Assembly (NCBI GenBank): GCA_030267965.1
Contig: BRYA01000307.1
Coordinates: forward strand, 20,882 to 84,881
Reading direction: 5' to 3'
Source of the DNA: Triparma columacea
Lineage: Eukaryota; Sar; Bolidophyceae; Parmales; Triparmaceae
Length of the DNA: 64,000 nucleotides
This document shows, one piece after another, positions 21,520-32,639 of the stretch. A model generated the notes under the pieces. The model saw only the letters and a list, made by a program, of their open reading frames with translations. It did not search any database and was not told the origin of the DNA. Position 1 is the first letter of the stretch. Each line of letters begins with the position of its first letter. Position numbers and translations under genes: made by a program.

Positions 21520-22529
21520 GTTTTTATCTGGAGAAGGGTGGAGGGAAGTGGGTTAGGAAGTTGTTAGGGTTGGTTTGTATGCAAGGAACGTTGGGTGATT
21601 TATATGATGGGTAGGAATGTGTGTATATACATTATAAATGAAAAAATAATCAACGGGGGGAAAGGGAGGCAGGTACAGTGCAAACCAACCCTCAACACTT
21701 TCGCCTACAATCATGGAATTGGTGATTCCTCAGTCAATTCGTCGTTTTGTCCTATTCAATTGATTGAGAGTGGACATCAGGTATATATTGTGTACGTCAT
21801 ATCACTGAAAGTTGGAGTAGAAGCAGACAGGCCTGTATATTGCCAAAAGTCTGAAGCTCGAGATCGGGTCACTGGGTGGGGTTGTTCGCTGGTGGTGGCA
21901 CATATATCGACATTCGTTCGTTCGAGAGGTCTTAAAAAGAGACAGGTGGCACATCGCTGATAAGGGACGGGGTGTTTCGCACGTTTGGAAGAGTTTGGAG
22001 GTGAAGGACTCACTGTCGATTTTGGCTTTTTCTTGATGAGGAAATTGGGTGATGAGACATGTTGGAGAGCTCTTCAAAATTGTGATGGTCGTGACGGGTG
22101 GTAAATTTGGGGGTGGAGGGGAGGCTTTCGTATTCTTTGTTGGCGTGGAATGGTCGGGGCGCGCGGGATGACGTCGTGCAAACCAAATTGTGGGTTTGTC
22201 TGCCAATCAGACTTGAGTTTTCAAATTATAGCGGGATTACGACAAATGAGTTAATCGTGATTATCGATTGGTGTTTGTTAGATTTATTGTGATAGTACCA
22301 GCATAACAAAACGCGCCTGTTCGTCACTTTGTGCAACCCCAACTCACCTTCATCTCCCTCAAAAATTCCACCCAAGCAATTTGGTTAGTCGCTCTTCACG
22401 TAGGTTTTTATCACACCTGATGCCCACTTTTCCCCTGAGTCTCGCCTCTCTTTCCCCCCTCTGCCCCTTCCTCGCTCCCCTAACCCTACAACCCCCAACC
22501 TCATCGTCGCACTCATTGCCGCAGCACCA
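21520..22529. promoter_or_regulatory. 1-kb divergent intergenic region between RPS24 and EIF2B2
   Basis: The largest spacer in the window lies between two divergent translation genes. It is richer in A and T than its flanks, with an AT-rich stretch near 21597-21655. It holds only short reading frames without family resemblance, including a 134-codon frame on the minus strand (22206-21802) that I regard as chance. No tRNA-like or snRNA-like structure was recognised by eye. Confidence 0.45.
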
Positions 22530-24330
22530 ATGTCGTCCTCTGCTGACAACCTTCGCGAGTACTTATCGCTATGGCCTAGAACGCTGACCGATTTGGACAG
22601 ATTTCTGCTCGCCCTCCGTCTGGGGGAGTACAACAACCCGTCCTTGGCCACTTTGGCCGATCTGGACAATTCCACCATTGGGGCAGGAGACGGGCGCGTG
22701 CAGAACCTGCCTTCGAGGATCAAGACAATAAATCGATCGACTTTGGCGACCAAGGTGGGTGAATGAAGATGCTGGGAAAATCGAGGATGCAACAGACATT
22801 GACCCTTTCGACAGCAGTGCCATGATGACTTTCAACTTCACCACTAATGCTCAACCTTTCCGCGGCTCGCTTCGCTCACCTCCGCCGCCGCAGTCTCTCG
22901 AACTTATCCGTTCGATAATTGGAACGACAAAGTGGAACACTGGGGCCGAGTTGATGACCATCCTTGAGGGCCTTGGGAAGGAGTTCCATACCGCCTACTC
23001 AAAGGATCCGTGCCTCTCCAATATAGTCCGCCGCGTAATGAACGAGATTAGGAAGGAGGTGGAGTCTGCTTACAGCGCAAGGCAGCAGTCCGCCAACTCT
23101 AATGCCCCTCTCTCAGTCAACACAGCCTGTCTCGACCCCAGTGCTGACTCCGCTCTTTCCCCTCCGAACGTGTCTCGCGTTCCGTCCATGACATCCGCCA
23201 TGTTCAACCAGGGCGCGGATGATATCAAGGAGCTCCTTTACGGGGCTGCCGAGAGGTTCAGGAGTGATAGCGTTGTCTCGGGTGACAGCGCCGACAGCAG
23301 GGGTGGGGACGAGGGCGCCGGTAAGGGAAACGGGAAGAAGAAGCGAGATCCCAAGTCCCCTCAGCGGGGTCAAAAAAGCGAGAGCATTGCGCTTTCTAGT
23401 AGGGCGAAGAAGGTGAGAGTGATCTTGAAAAAGCACGGCGCGAAGATGAGTGCTAACCTCTTCATTGTCGCTCCTCAACTCTCCGCAGCTCCCTCCCTTC
23501 TACCACGTTCCCAATGGGAAGCACTTCACTAATAACATCATGGAGTCTATCCAGGAAGTTCTTGGGGAGATAGACGAGTCTAACAAGGCCATCAACGACC
23601 AGGCTTCCCTCCACATCCACTCCAACGCCACCATCCTCACCTACTCTTCCTCCAAGACCATCCTTTCCTTCCTCATTTCAGCCTACCATAAGTCGAAGAG
23701 GCGCTTTAAGGTCGTGGTCGCCGAGGGTGCCCCCCACTACGGCGGTCATGTCATGGCCGCGAAGCTCTCCCAGGAGGGCATCCCTGTAACTGTCATCCAC
23801 GATGCTGCCGTTTCTGCGATGATGCCCCGAGTGGACTGCGTCCTCCTCCCTGCCCACGCCGTCCTGGCTAACGGCGGCGTTGTGGCCCCCTCAGGCTCTC
23901 ACCTCTGCGCTCTAGCCGCCAAGGCGAACAAGGTCTCGACAATTGTCGTCTCAGGCCTTGACTTTAAACTTTGCCCGATGTACCCTCACGAGGGACAGGT
24001 GAGAACGGGTAAAAAGACAGTTGATTTCAGTTCTGATGGACAATTTCAAATGCTAACGCTGACTGCTCACTTCGCTCGTCCCCCCGCTCCTCCCTACAGG
24101 ACACGTTCCAGGACCTAATTTCCCCCGCCGTCCTCCTCCCCAAGAACATCTCCACCACGATTGACTTCGAGAACGATTCCCTTGTGGACCTCCTCTCCCC
24201 CGTCCACGACTACATCTCCCCTGACCTAGTGACTCTATTTGTGACAAATATCGGAGGCTTCGAGCCCAGCTATGTGTACCGACTCCTAGTGGAGCTGTAT
24301 CATCCAGATGATCCTGTTGTATTCTCATAA
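22530..24330 (+). CDS. EIF2B2: Translation initiation factor eIF2B subunit beta
   Basis: Exons 22530-22754, 22894-23412, 23489-23998 and 24100-24330 (494 residues), all phase 0. The C-terminal Rossmann-like half is typical of the eIF2B alpha/beta/delta family: SNATILTYSSSKTIL, VVVAEGAPHYGGHVMA, DAAVSAMMPRVDCVLLPAHAVLANGG and the beta-specific end DLVTLFVTNIGGFEPSYVYRL. The protein is part of the regulatory core of the eIF2 nucleotide-exchange factor that senses eIF2-alpha phosphorylation. It is about 140 residues longer than animal eIF2B beta. Most of the excess is a Ser/Gly/Lys-rich insertion in exon 2 (about residues 140-248), between the helical N-terminal domain and the conserved half. 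The insertion is likely disordered. Confidence 0.93.
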
Positions 24331-24452
24331 ACCAAGTCATTGTCCTATGAAAACGTGTGCATGTCATTTCTTCCGCGCGTTGTTTTTTTTTTCCTCCTCC
24401 GTTCGCGGACTCTTGTCGGATTGACGGACCTTTCAGACTCAAAGTTCTCCAA

Positions 24453-25281
24453 ATGCTGTCATCTTCCATCCCTTTGGTCGCGGCTACCGGTGTGGCTTCT
24501 GCCGTTTTTGGCTACTTTTTATGCCGCTACACAACCCCTGAGCCGGCAGATTTTGACGATGAAGGTAAATATTGGCTCCTCGTCGAGGTCGTTCCCTTTG
24601 AGTGTACATTATATTCCTAATACAACACTCGAATCCACAGATTACGACTCAGACGATCACGTTCCCGTCCCTTCTTCCGCTGACCCTACCAAATGGGGTG
24701 TCGCAAGCGCCCCTTACAAGATGGTCCTCGCCGTGAATAAAAGCCTTAAGATGGGGAACGGGAAGATTGCTGCTCAGTGCTGCCACGCCGCTGTGGGGTG
24801 CTACAAGAGAGCTAAGAAGGCATACCCCGCGGGACTAAGGGCCTGGGAGTACACAGGCTGCGCCAAGGTTGCTGTGAAGATCCAGGGCGAGAAGAAGGAG
24901 GTTCTGGAACAGTTCAGTGAGGTGAGAGAGGGAGGGGTGGAGATATGAGGTGGGAGGAGAGGGGAGGGTACGCCGCGCGGGGGGGGGGGGGGGGGAGCGG
25001 CGACATCCTGATCCCCGATATCCTCTTTCAACACATACCACACCCAACATTTGAACAACACGCAAACCCTTCCCCCCCCCTTCATCCCCCGCTTCAACCA
25101 CCCCTTCGCTCCCCCACTCACACAGATTACAAGGAAATGCAGGGAGTTGGGCGTCGCTTATTACCTAGTCGAGGATGCGGGGCGAACACAGATCGAACCG
25201 GGCAGCAAGACCGTGATCGGCGTAGGGCCGGGACCCGTGGACATTGTCGACCAGATCACTTCGGAGTTCAAGCTAATGTAA
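24453..25281 (+). CDS. PTRH2: Peptidyl-tRNA hydrolase 2 (Pth2/Bit1 type), membrane-anchored
   Basis: Exons 24453-24564, 24641-24921 and 25126-25281 (182 residues), phases 1 and 0. An N-terminal hydrophobic helix (SSIPLVAATGVASAVFGYFLC) and an acidic linker precede the Pth2 domain: KMVLAVNKSLKMGNGKIAAQCCHAAVG with the conserved Lys-Ile-Ala-Ala-Gln motif, then YYLVEDAGRTQIEPGSKTVIGVGPGP near the end. The enzyme releases peptides from prematurely dissociated peptidyl-tRNA. Anchor plus domain is the arrangement of the mitochondrial-outer-membrane form in animals, so the same site is plausible here. Confidence 0.95.
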
Positions 25282-25440
25282 ACAAAAGATAGAACTCGAA
25301 ATTCTCACGGCTTCTCGTCGCTTTCCTTTAATTTTCTTGTACACCTTGAAGTCAAGTCAAGTCAGATCAGATTAGATGGATTTGCCCACCCACTGATGCT
25401 TTTCTCTGTATATCCCATTTGATTGGCCGATCCTCAATAT

Positions 25441-26973
25441 ATGACTTGGTGTTACGCATTTAAATTTTATCTCGTAGTCCTAATATACCTTCATACACCC
25501 GTGTCCTCCTTCTTTCACCCATTTTCAAGACAATCCCTCACACGACTCTACGAGAAATCAGATAGCCAAACCACACTCGTTGACCTCGAAGACGGTCAGG
25601 CTTCGGTGTTATATTACGATGATGTCATTTCAGAAGAGGTTCCTGACGGTGTCGTCTGCGCAAGGGGAGTCTGTGTCTTTGCAGAGGTGAGAGAGCGTTA
25701 TCGGACCCAGTTCGCTCCTTTTTTCCTTCTCTTCGCCCTATAATCTTTCCCCTCTATAGCGCTTCGCTTCTACAAAAAAAATCGCTACAATCCTTAGTGG
25801 TGGGGGTCATTACCCCACTAACACACACACATCCTTGCTCTCCCTCTCCTCCCTCCTCTGCTCCCCGATCCTCACTACAGGAAGGCGATGATGAAATAAC
25901 AACTACCGATGCCTCCCCAACGTCTCCCCTTTCCTCTCCCATAGCTAAAGCTCGCCTCACCCTGTTCTTCTCTTCAGTATTATATGGAACCAATTTCCCC
26001 CTTGGTGCTCTGATGAACGATTCCCTTCCCGCCTCTGCCGCAACCTCCTCTCGTATGTTCCTAGCGGCAGTGGCTCTCTCCCCCTTCCTGCCGCGTTTAA
26101 AGCCTTCAATGGCTCCGCTCGCACTCTTGTGCGGTTGCTTCACCGCCACCGGCTACATTGCGCAATCCCTTGCCCTCGTCGACACCAGCCCATCCACTGT
26201 TAGTTTCCTTGGCGCTCTCACGGTCGTGGTGTGTCCCGTTCTTGAGGCGATTGTTAACAAGCGTCAGCTCGGCCTGAATGATGCCCCTCAAGTTTGGCTC
26301 GCTGCCATCCTCTGCGTCACGGGGGTCGGAGTTTTGGAGCTCGCTGGGGGGGAGCTTGCGGGGTCATACCAAGGTGAGAATGTATGATTAGTGAAATGGC
26401 ATCGCAAGTCAGAAATGTGCACACGTTGAAGCTGACTAAACTTCACGCCAACCCCACCCTTCATTCATTGCAGGGGACGCTTTGGCAATTCTTCAAGCTG
26501 TTGGGTTCGGGGTTTCGTTCTTTCTCACCGAGAAGCTAATGAGAGGGACTGAAGGCATGGCTCTCCCCGTTACTGCTGTCCAGGTCTCAGTCACGGCATT
26601 CATCTGCGCAATTTGGAGCACCCTTGACCCCTCTGGATGGCTCTTCACAGATAATAACTTCACGTTGGATAAGATGATACTCGATCCCGATCCTGTCATG
26701 AAGACGGCCTTCTATGCCGTCCTTTGGACAGGTTTCATTACCACCGCCTTCAACCGTCTATTGGAGACGCTTTCCTTGAGCAAGCTAACGTCAGCTGAGG
26801 CGGCCGTCATCCTTTCAACCGAGCCCCTCTTCGCGGCGCTCTTCGGGTCAGTTTTCCTAAAGGAGACGTTCGGTTGGAACGACTACGTTGGTGGAGCTCT
26901 AATTGTTTCTGCCTGCCTTGCAAACACCCTAACCAAAGACTCCAAAGTCTTCGCTCTCCTCAAGGCTAAATAA
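25441..26973 (+). CDS. Drug/metabolite-transporter (EamA) family protein, probably plastid-targeted
   Basis: Exons 25441-25686, 25881-26373 and 26474-26973 (412 residues), phases 0 and 1. Residues 1-25 form a signal peptide (MTWCYAFKFYLVVLIYLHTPVSS) followed by FFHPFSRQSLTRLYEKS. A Phe at the cleavage site and a basic Ser/Thr-rich stretch fit the bipartite plastid signal of secondary red plastids. The membrane part carries two EamA halves with about ten helices (LTLFFSSVLYGTNFPLGAL; later SLSKLTSAEAAVILSTEPLFAALFGSVFLKE, the conserved end of the second repeat). The substrate is unknown; plant and algal members include plastid exporters of thiols and other metabolites. Topology and family are clear, targeting is inferred. 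Confidence 0.85.
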
Positions 26974-27037
26974 TAGCTCGTACATCTGTCTGTTGTTACA
27001 TTTAAAAACATGAAATTAAACACTATCATTTAAATCG

Positions 27038-28108
27038 TCATCTCAGCTCCCCCACGAACGCGACTCCACAATCGAATCCTCCCACCTCCGCCAACAGCGT
27101 TAGGTCCCCTTTCCCCTTCAAGCAGCAGACCTTTCTGTCCTCCTGGTTCGCCACCATGATCAAATCCTCCCCTACGCAAACGAGACACCTCGGGATTTCC
27201 CCCCCCGAGCTCGCCCTCTTGTGCACAGAGATTTTCCCCGTTTCAAGGTCCCTCTTCAAAGCGACCACGACACCAGGAACGGTGTTGCGGAGGGTCGCGT
27301 AGATGAAATCACCGGAAGGAGAAGCCACAATTCCTCCCCCTCCCCGGTGATGTGCTCTTGTTTCGCCCAACTCACCAGAGGGGAGGAGGGGAAGTATGGC
27401 CACCTCTTTCAGCTCCCCAGTTGCGGGGTCTAACTTGCAATGTGATACCGCAGAAACTAATTCGAGCATAATGTAAACGTCTTCACCGACTATTGCGAGG
27501 TGACGGCAACCTGAGTTTGGGGAAGGACGGTAGGTTGATGCGATTGTTGGAGGAGATTGGGAAAGGTCGAATGTTACGACGCAGGAGGAACCCAGGTCGC
27601 AGACTAGGAGAAAGTGGCTGGTGAATGTTGATTGGTGGCAGTGGGAAGATTCTTGACGATCGTGGAGGGTGGGGGGGGGGGAGAGGGTAGTATAGAGGGG
27701 GTTGAGATCAAGGGTGTGGAGAAGAGTGGGGGGGGTGGAGGTGGAGTGGAGGGCGACAGTGCCATTGGAGTAATTGGACGTGGCAATTAGGGTTGGAGAT
27801 GCGACGACGTGACATGGGTCGATGCCAGCTGGGGTTGAGGAAAGGAGGTGGAGCCCCTGGGGGGAGACATTGAAGGTGTGTAACATCCCGTCCTTGCTCT
27901 CGTCAGCGCAGTAGAGTAGGTTGGTGTTATCGGCGCTGGGGGTCTCATCAGCGCTGGAGAAGTTAAAGAAGCCAGGGTTTCCGCAAGGGCAAGAAAAGGG
28001 AATGGGAATGCTGAAGGTGTTGGCGCTGATGTCAAATGTTGTTGTATAAAGGACATCAGTGCGAGATCTGTCAAAGTTGTTTGTTCCAATGATTAAAGAT
28101 ATCGGCAT
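27038..28108 (-). CDS. Lactonase-type seven-bladed beta-propeller protein (6-phosphogluconolactonase-like, Pgl/YbhE family)
   Basis: A single-exon gene of 356 residues. Several features fit the lactonase beta-propeller family: the N-terminal strand LIIGTNNFDRSR, GIDPCHVVASPTLIATSNYSNG, PSPNSGCRHLAIVGEDVYIMLEL, GGGGIVASPSGDFIYATLRN and GEIPRCLVCVGEDLIMVANQEDRKV. These are the repeated blade motifs with the conserved HxxxSPxG and NQ endings. Members hydrolyse 6-phosphogluconolactone or act on other cyclic carboxylates. There is no signal peptide, so it is probably cytosolic. The stop codon is 64 bases from that of the convergent transporter gene. Confidence 0.85.
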   Translation of the reverse strand: MPISLIIGTNNFDRSRTDVLYTTTFDISANTFSIPIPFSCPCGNPGFFNFSSADETPSADNTNLLYCADESKDGMLHTFNVSPQGLHLLSSTPAGIDPCHVVASPTLIATSNYSNGTVALHSTSTPPTLLHTLDLNPLYTTLSPPPTLHDRQESSHCHQSTFTSHFLLVCDLGSSCVVTFDLSQSPPTIASTYRPSPNSGCRHLAIVGEDVYIMLELVSAVSHCKLDPATGELKEVAILPLLPSGELGETRAHHRGGGGIVASPSGDFIYATLRNTVPGVVVALKRDLETGKISVHKRASSGGEIPRCLVCVGEDLIMVANQEDRKVCCLKGKGDLTLLAEVGGFDCGVAFVGELR

Positions 28109-28273
28109 GACAGGGTATGAGGCAAAGCAAACTTTGGGGATTCAGGAGCAATTTTTTCCTGACTGATTGGAGACGTTCGGCTTCATTTAGAGGTATATTT
28201 AGAGGTACCAAGGTGCCCAAATCATCGTTACAGAGACTTTTACTCAACAAAACATCCTGTAGAGTCCTTTTTG
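28109..28273. promoter_or_regulatory. 165-base divergent promoter
   Basis: The spacer between the beta-propeller gene (minus strand) and the SpoU methyltransferase gene (plus strand) must serve both. It contains a short direct repeat, 'atttagaggta', at about 28184-28205. Confidence 0.5.
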
Positions 28274-29282
28274 ATGACAATCAAATTCACTACTGTCGCC
28301 TTCATCCTCATGCTTATTAGAGCGTCGTCTCTTAGAGTCCCTGCCCTTCGACCAGCTAGATTGACGTCGTTTAGAGCGTTATCCAACGAAGAAACGCCGG
28401 GTATCACCAACAAGGATCGCGTTGACCTCCTCCATAACTTCCTCACCACCAGACACAAGCTAGACCCGGAGAAGCTCAAGGAGTCGAACTGCGATGACGT
28501 AGGGGAGAGTGCCCTTAAAGCGTATAGGACGTACATTTCGCCCTCGAGCAAGAAGTTAGAGGCCTTCCTTACCCACCCTCCCCACATGCTAACCCAAGCA
28601 GCCGAGCGCACCTCCAACCAGATCTCCCATCTGGTTGACCGTCATCGGGCCTCCCGTAGTGATGTCCTTCGCAACAGCGACGACTCGTCAGCTGCCATGA
28701 ACATCTCGAAGAACCCCCTCGTAGTCGTTCTGGTGGATGTCAGGTCGTCAAGCAACGTGGGGCAGTTACTGAGGACGGCGGACGCTGTTGCTGCGGAAAA
28801 GATTGTCTGCGTGGGGATCACGCCGACACCTGGTGGACTGGGTGGGAACAAGGTCAAGAAGGTCAGCCTGGGTAGCGAGGTGAGAGAGAAGGTTTGGCGG
28901 GGCACATGGCGTACTTATTCCTTTGTCTGGTTTTAACCAAACGCATCGCTCGCAGATGTTTGTGGAAGTTGTGAGATGTGAAACTTGGGATGAAGCTTTG
29001 AAGGAAATAGAGGGATACTGGAAGGTGGGCCTCGAAACTGTGGAGGGTGCCGTTGGACTTTGGGACGCCGAGCTCAAGGGGGGCGAAGGGGAAGTGTGGG
29101 GGAAGGGTACGGCGATTGTGTTGGGTAATGAAGTAACGGGGGTGACGCCAAGGGTGCTTGGGGATGTGGATGAAGTGGTGGAGATACCTATGGAAGGGGG
29201 GAAGAATAGCCTGAATGTGGCGGCAGCTGGAGCTGTCGTGGCTTACGAGGTCCTGAGGAGGATCAAGTTAAAAAAGTCGTAA
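28274..29282 (+). CDS. SpoU/TrmH-family RNA 2'-O-methyltransferase, organelle-targeted
   Basis: Exons 28274-28879 and 28956-29282 (310 residues), phase 0. All three SPOUT motifs are present: motif 1 LVDVRSSSNVGQLLRTADA, motif 2 GTAIVLGNEVTGVTPRVL and motif 3 VVEIPMEGGKNSLNVAAAGAVVAYE, which form the knotted SAM site. The N-terminus (MTIKFTTVAFILMLIRASSLRVPALRPARL) looks like a signal sequence followed by a basic stretch, suggesting import into the plastid or a mitochondrion. It should methylate a ribose 2'-OH in rRNA or tRNA; which site cannot be told. The 3' half becomes very G-rich on the sense strand. Confidence 0.92.
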
Positions 29283-29504
29283 AAAAAACCTACCCCAATG
29301 TGGTGAAAAACATAATGAACGCGCTATAAGCCTATATTAATGCACTTCCGGCGGATTCATAAGTAGTAGAGGGGGGTGAAGCTTGCTGGCGGCCCGAATC
29401 TTAAATTTTAAACTAATTTTAAAATCCCACCCCCTAGGGCCCTAAGCTTCCAGATTCTCAAAAGCTAGAAGCCAAACGAACAAGAAAAATTGTTGTCCTT
29501 GTCG

Positions 29505-31917
29505 ATGGTCGCTAACATGCTGCATCAAGGAGTTAACATCGATCAACTCGAGGGCTGGCTCGAGAAGGTGCGTGGTTCTTATATGTGTGTGTCATTCGTG
29601 ACTTTCTGGTTGTGCTTGTGACATTTCTCCCAGACAAACGATCATGGCAAACGACCATGTTTAGAATTTGAGTTTTCTATTGCTAAACTCACCCATACTT
29701 GCGCTATCATCAAATATCAGGAGAAGCAAAAGAAGAATAAGTCGCTTTTCGGCGGGTCATCTCACCGTCGTTGGTTCAAGGTTCATTCTATTCCTGGGAC
29801 ATGCAGCGACAGTGTCGAGGTGAGCATGTGTTATGGTGGTTTAGGGCGATACTGGAGGGTCACTGAGGTGTTTTTGTGGAACCCGTGCCTCGTGTGGCAT
29901 TCCATGCATGCGTCCTTCCCCGCTTCCTTCCAACCTGCCGCTCCCTCGTTCTAACTAACGTTAACACTAACCAATGCCGCCTTGAACCCACCCTGCAGCT
30001 TGCTCTGTGCTACTACAAGCACCAGCATTCGAAGGAGCCCAACGGGTGGCTCTTCCTCAAGGACGTGTCTTGCGTCGAGGAGGTTAAGGGGGGCAAGATA
30101 ATCCTCACCCACCCAGTGCGACAGTTCGATCTCACCGCTCCCACAAGGGTCGAGCACACCATATGGATGGCTGGCCTGATGGGGCTATGCAGGGAGGCGA
30201 AGATCATCAGGGAGGGGGAGGTCATCACGAGACTGGGGGCGGACAGCCGTAGCAGGGATGGAGAGAGCAAGGAGGAAGGGGGGGAGGGAGGGTGGAGTAA
30301 GGGAGGTGCTGACGATGAGTACGATGAGTTTAGGAATGGGCCGAAGGAGACAGAGGAGAGCAGGAAGGAGAGGGCCAAGAAGAGGGCTGAGAGGAGGGCT
30401 GAAAGGAACAGGGACAAGAACACCAAGGCTCCTGTCGCTGCCCCTCGCGACGAAGGCGACTTCGGAGCGGACCCTAGTGAAGACAAGGACAGAAGGTCGG
30501 ACCAGTACCAGCATGGAAACGACGCCACGGCTAACACGAGGATTACTCGCGCAATCAGGAACTCCACCAACTCCAACTCTGAGGACGATGGGGAGGAGAG
30601 GAAAGAGGAGGAGGAAATGATGGACGATGAGGAGGACGCTGGCAGTCAGGGTTACGAGGGTCGGGAACCTGAGCCTGAGCCTGTGGATTACAGTGCCGAA
30701 GTCGTTGAGGAGGGCAAGGAGGGAGAGCAGGAGGAGGAGGGGAAGGAGGAGGAGGAGGAGGAGGAGGAGGAGAAGGAGGCCGAGGAGGATGTAAAGCCTA
30801 AGAAGAAGAAGGCTGGCCCACCCCCCGGAAAGCCAAGGCGCAAGAAGGAGGGCAAGTACAAGTTCGGTACCGGCATGAACGGGTCGGAGGAGTTCGAGAG
30901 GAGGGCGGAGGAGGAGAGGGGCGACAATCTACCAACTCCCAAGCTCGCGATGAAGAACAAAGGCCCCGAGTACGACAGCGAGGGGGAGCGGGCGAAGAGG
31001 CTGGCGAACGATGGAGGCTTGAGGATGGAGGAGATGGTTCTGGCCGATGGAGAGAAGAATACTAGGAGGCTGAGCGCGGGAGTAGCCTTCAAGGACACCC
31101 CGGCGAAGGGGGCACTGAGCATGAGCAGGGGAAGCAGCAAGGGGGAGAGCAAGGAGGAGGAGAGCGATGTAGAAGAGGAGAAGGAGGAGGATACTAAGGT
31201 CAAGAGGACCGCGGCAGACGACGAGGAGTTCTGGGGAGTCGAGGCGCACAATCCCAACGATGACAGCATTCTGGGGGAGAGGAGGTGAGAGAGTGGCGAG
31301 AGTGACGAGGGAAGAAGGGGGAGCGGGAGGCTATGAAAGGCTTAATTCCCTTGTCCGCTAAGCAACTAACTTACGCCCTCCACCATTACCCCACCCTTAA
31401 TAGCTTCAGCAACGGAGTCTCCTTCAGGTTCGATGATGACTCTGATGACGAGGACATCGACCTCGAGAGGGAGAAGGAGGAGAGGAGACAGGCAGTCCTC
31501 GAGGCAGAGAGAGCCGCCGAAATGGCTGCTAAAGTCGAATCGAAAGAGGCAGATTCGGAGGATGAGGATGAGGACGAGAAGCACCTCGCAGATGAGGACA
31601 GGAAGATGAAGAAGAAGAAGAAGAAGAAATCCAAGATGGGGGCGCCTCCCTCGGGACCCCCCCCCAGGAAGAAGGGGTCCTCCATGGGGCCGCCTCCCTC
31701 CTCGCCTCCAACCAAGTCAGCCATCGACATCCAAAAAACTGGCTTGACCCCGGATAAGAACTTTGTTAACGACGACTGGGACGACAGTCCCAGCCCAATG
31801 AAGATGAAGAAGACCTTGAAGGGGGAGGGAGAGGAGAGTAAGTTTGCAGACGAGGAGGAGAACATTCCTAGTGCCATTAAACCCGATACGAACTTTGTGG
31901 ACGAGGATTGGGATTGA
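29505..31917 (+). CDS. PH-domain protein with long acidic disordered region
   Basis: Exons 29505-29567, 29721-29819, 29999-31284 and 31404-31917 (653 residues), phases 0, 0 and 2. The first three exons together form a PH-like domain: LEGWLEKEKQKKNKSL, HRRWFKVHSIPG, LALCYYKHQHSKEPNGWLFLKDV and the final helix HTIWMAGLMGLC with the conserved Trp. The rest is highly charged and low in complexity (Glu-rich runs, Lys-rich runs, PPSGPPPRKK patches) and is predicted disordered. Near the end, two copies of the motif PD.NFV..DWD occur, one in the middle of exon 4 and one at the C-terminus, which could be a peptide docking motif. I do not recognise an orthologue. Membrane or phosphoinositide recruitment is inferred from the PH fold. 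Confidence 0.75.
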
Positions 31918-31981
31918 GAGATAGTGGGGGAAGTTAATAGACAATAGAAGATCGGAAGACAAATAACAACAACAATAGCGT

Positions 31982-32615
31982 TTATATTATCGAGCAGGGT
32001 GTGGAGGTGGGGGGGCAGATGAGAGTGCCGTGTTGATTTAGTATAGACCAGTCCGTTTCGGTGAGGGATTCAGAAGCTGGAGAGTAAGAAGGGGAGATGA
32101 GTGAAAGAGAAAAAGGTTGCAAGTGCACTCCTCATCCATTCTCACCTTCCAGCTGATTCGTAGGAGGTAGCTTTCGAACGCCATCTACACACACAGACCT
32201 TTCGAGACTCGCCACGAATGCTTCCTCGTCCTCGAGGAGAAGACAGTGCTCAACAATGTAATGCACCAAGCCCTGCGGAGGCGGGGACGGCGGTCAGCTA
32301 TAAGAGTCATGTGCGCGTCAATTTCCTGCCAACTTCGCCAAGATCTCCCCCCATCTCATCTCTCACCTCAGGCCAAATGTAAACCCCATTAGTCAAGTTA
32401 GCGCAACCGTTGGGTTTCCCACATATCCTACACCGACTCGCTCCGAGCTCAATTGAGTGAACCACGCAGCGTGCGCGGTTGTGGTTAGGGAGGAGGGAGT
32501 CCACAAAGGAGGGTCGAGGGGGGGTTTGGCGGATCTGAGCTGAAGAAGCATCAGGAAGGTGAGGATTCAGCCCATCGAGGGTACGCCAGAAGCCTATCTC
32601 CACAAGCTGGGGCAT
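31982..32615 (-). CDS. Small conserved protein with CRxCG...PEGLxHY motif, function unknown
   Basis: Exons 32615-32367, 32272-32146 and 32076-31982 give 156 residues (phases 0 and 1). If the last intron is not removed, translation ends at 32132 with 129 residues. The centre reads CRICGKPNGCANLTNGVYIW, and after the junction PEGLVHYIVEHCLLLEDEEAF. A similar C..CG..NG...TDG..WPEGL.HYV..H pattern is familiar from uncharacterised bacterial proteins, so this is probably a real conserved gene, perhaps of bacterial origin. The Cys pair with His residues could bind zinc. The third exon is supported only by a GTGAG donor and an open frame. Confidence 0.6.
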
Positions 32616-32639
32616 TAGAGGGGACGGAAGGGCGTAAGA

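Noticed and set aside
21802..22206. 134-codon frame on the minus strand in the RPS24-EIF2B2 spacer
   Set aside because: Low-complexity start, no recognisable domain and no splice partners; length is compatible with chance.
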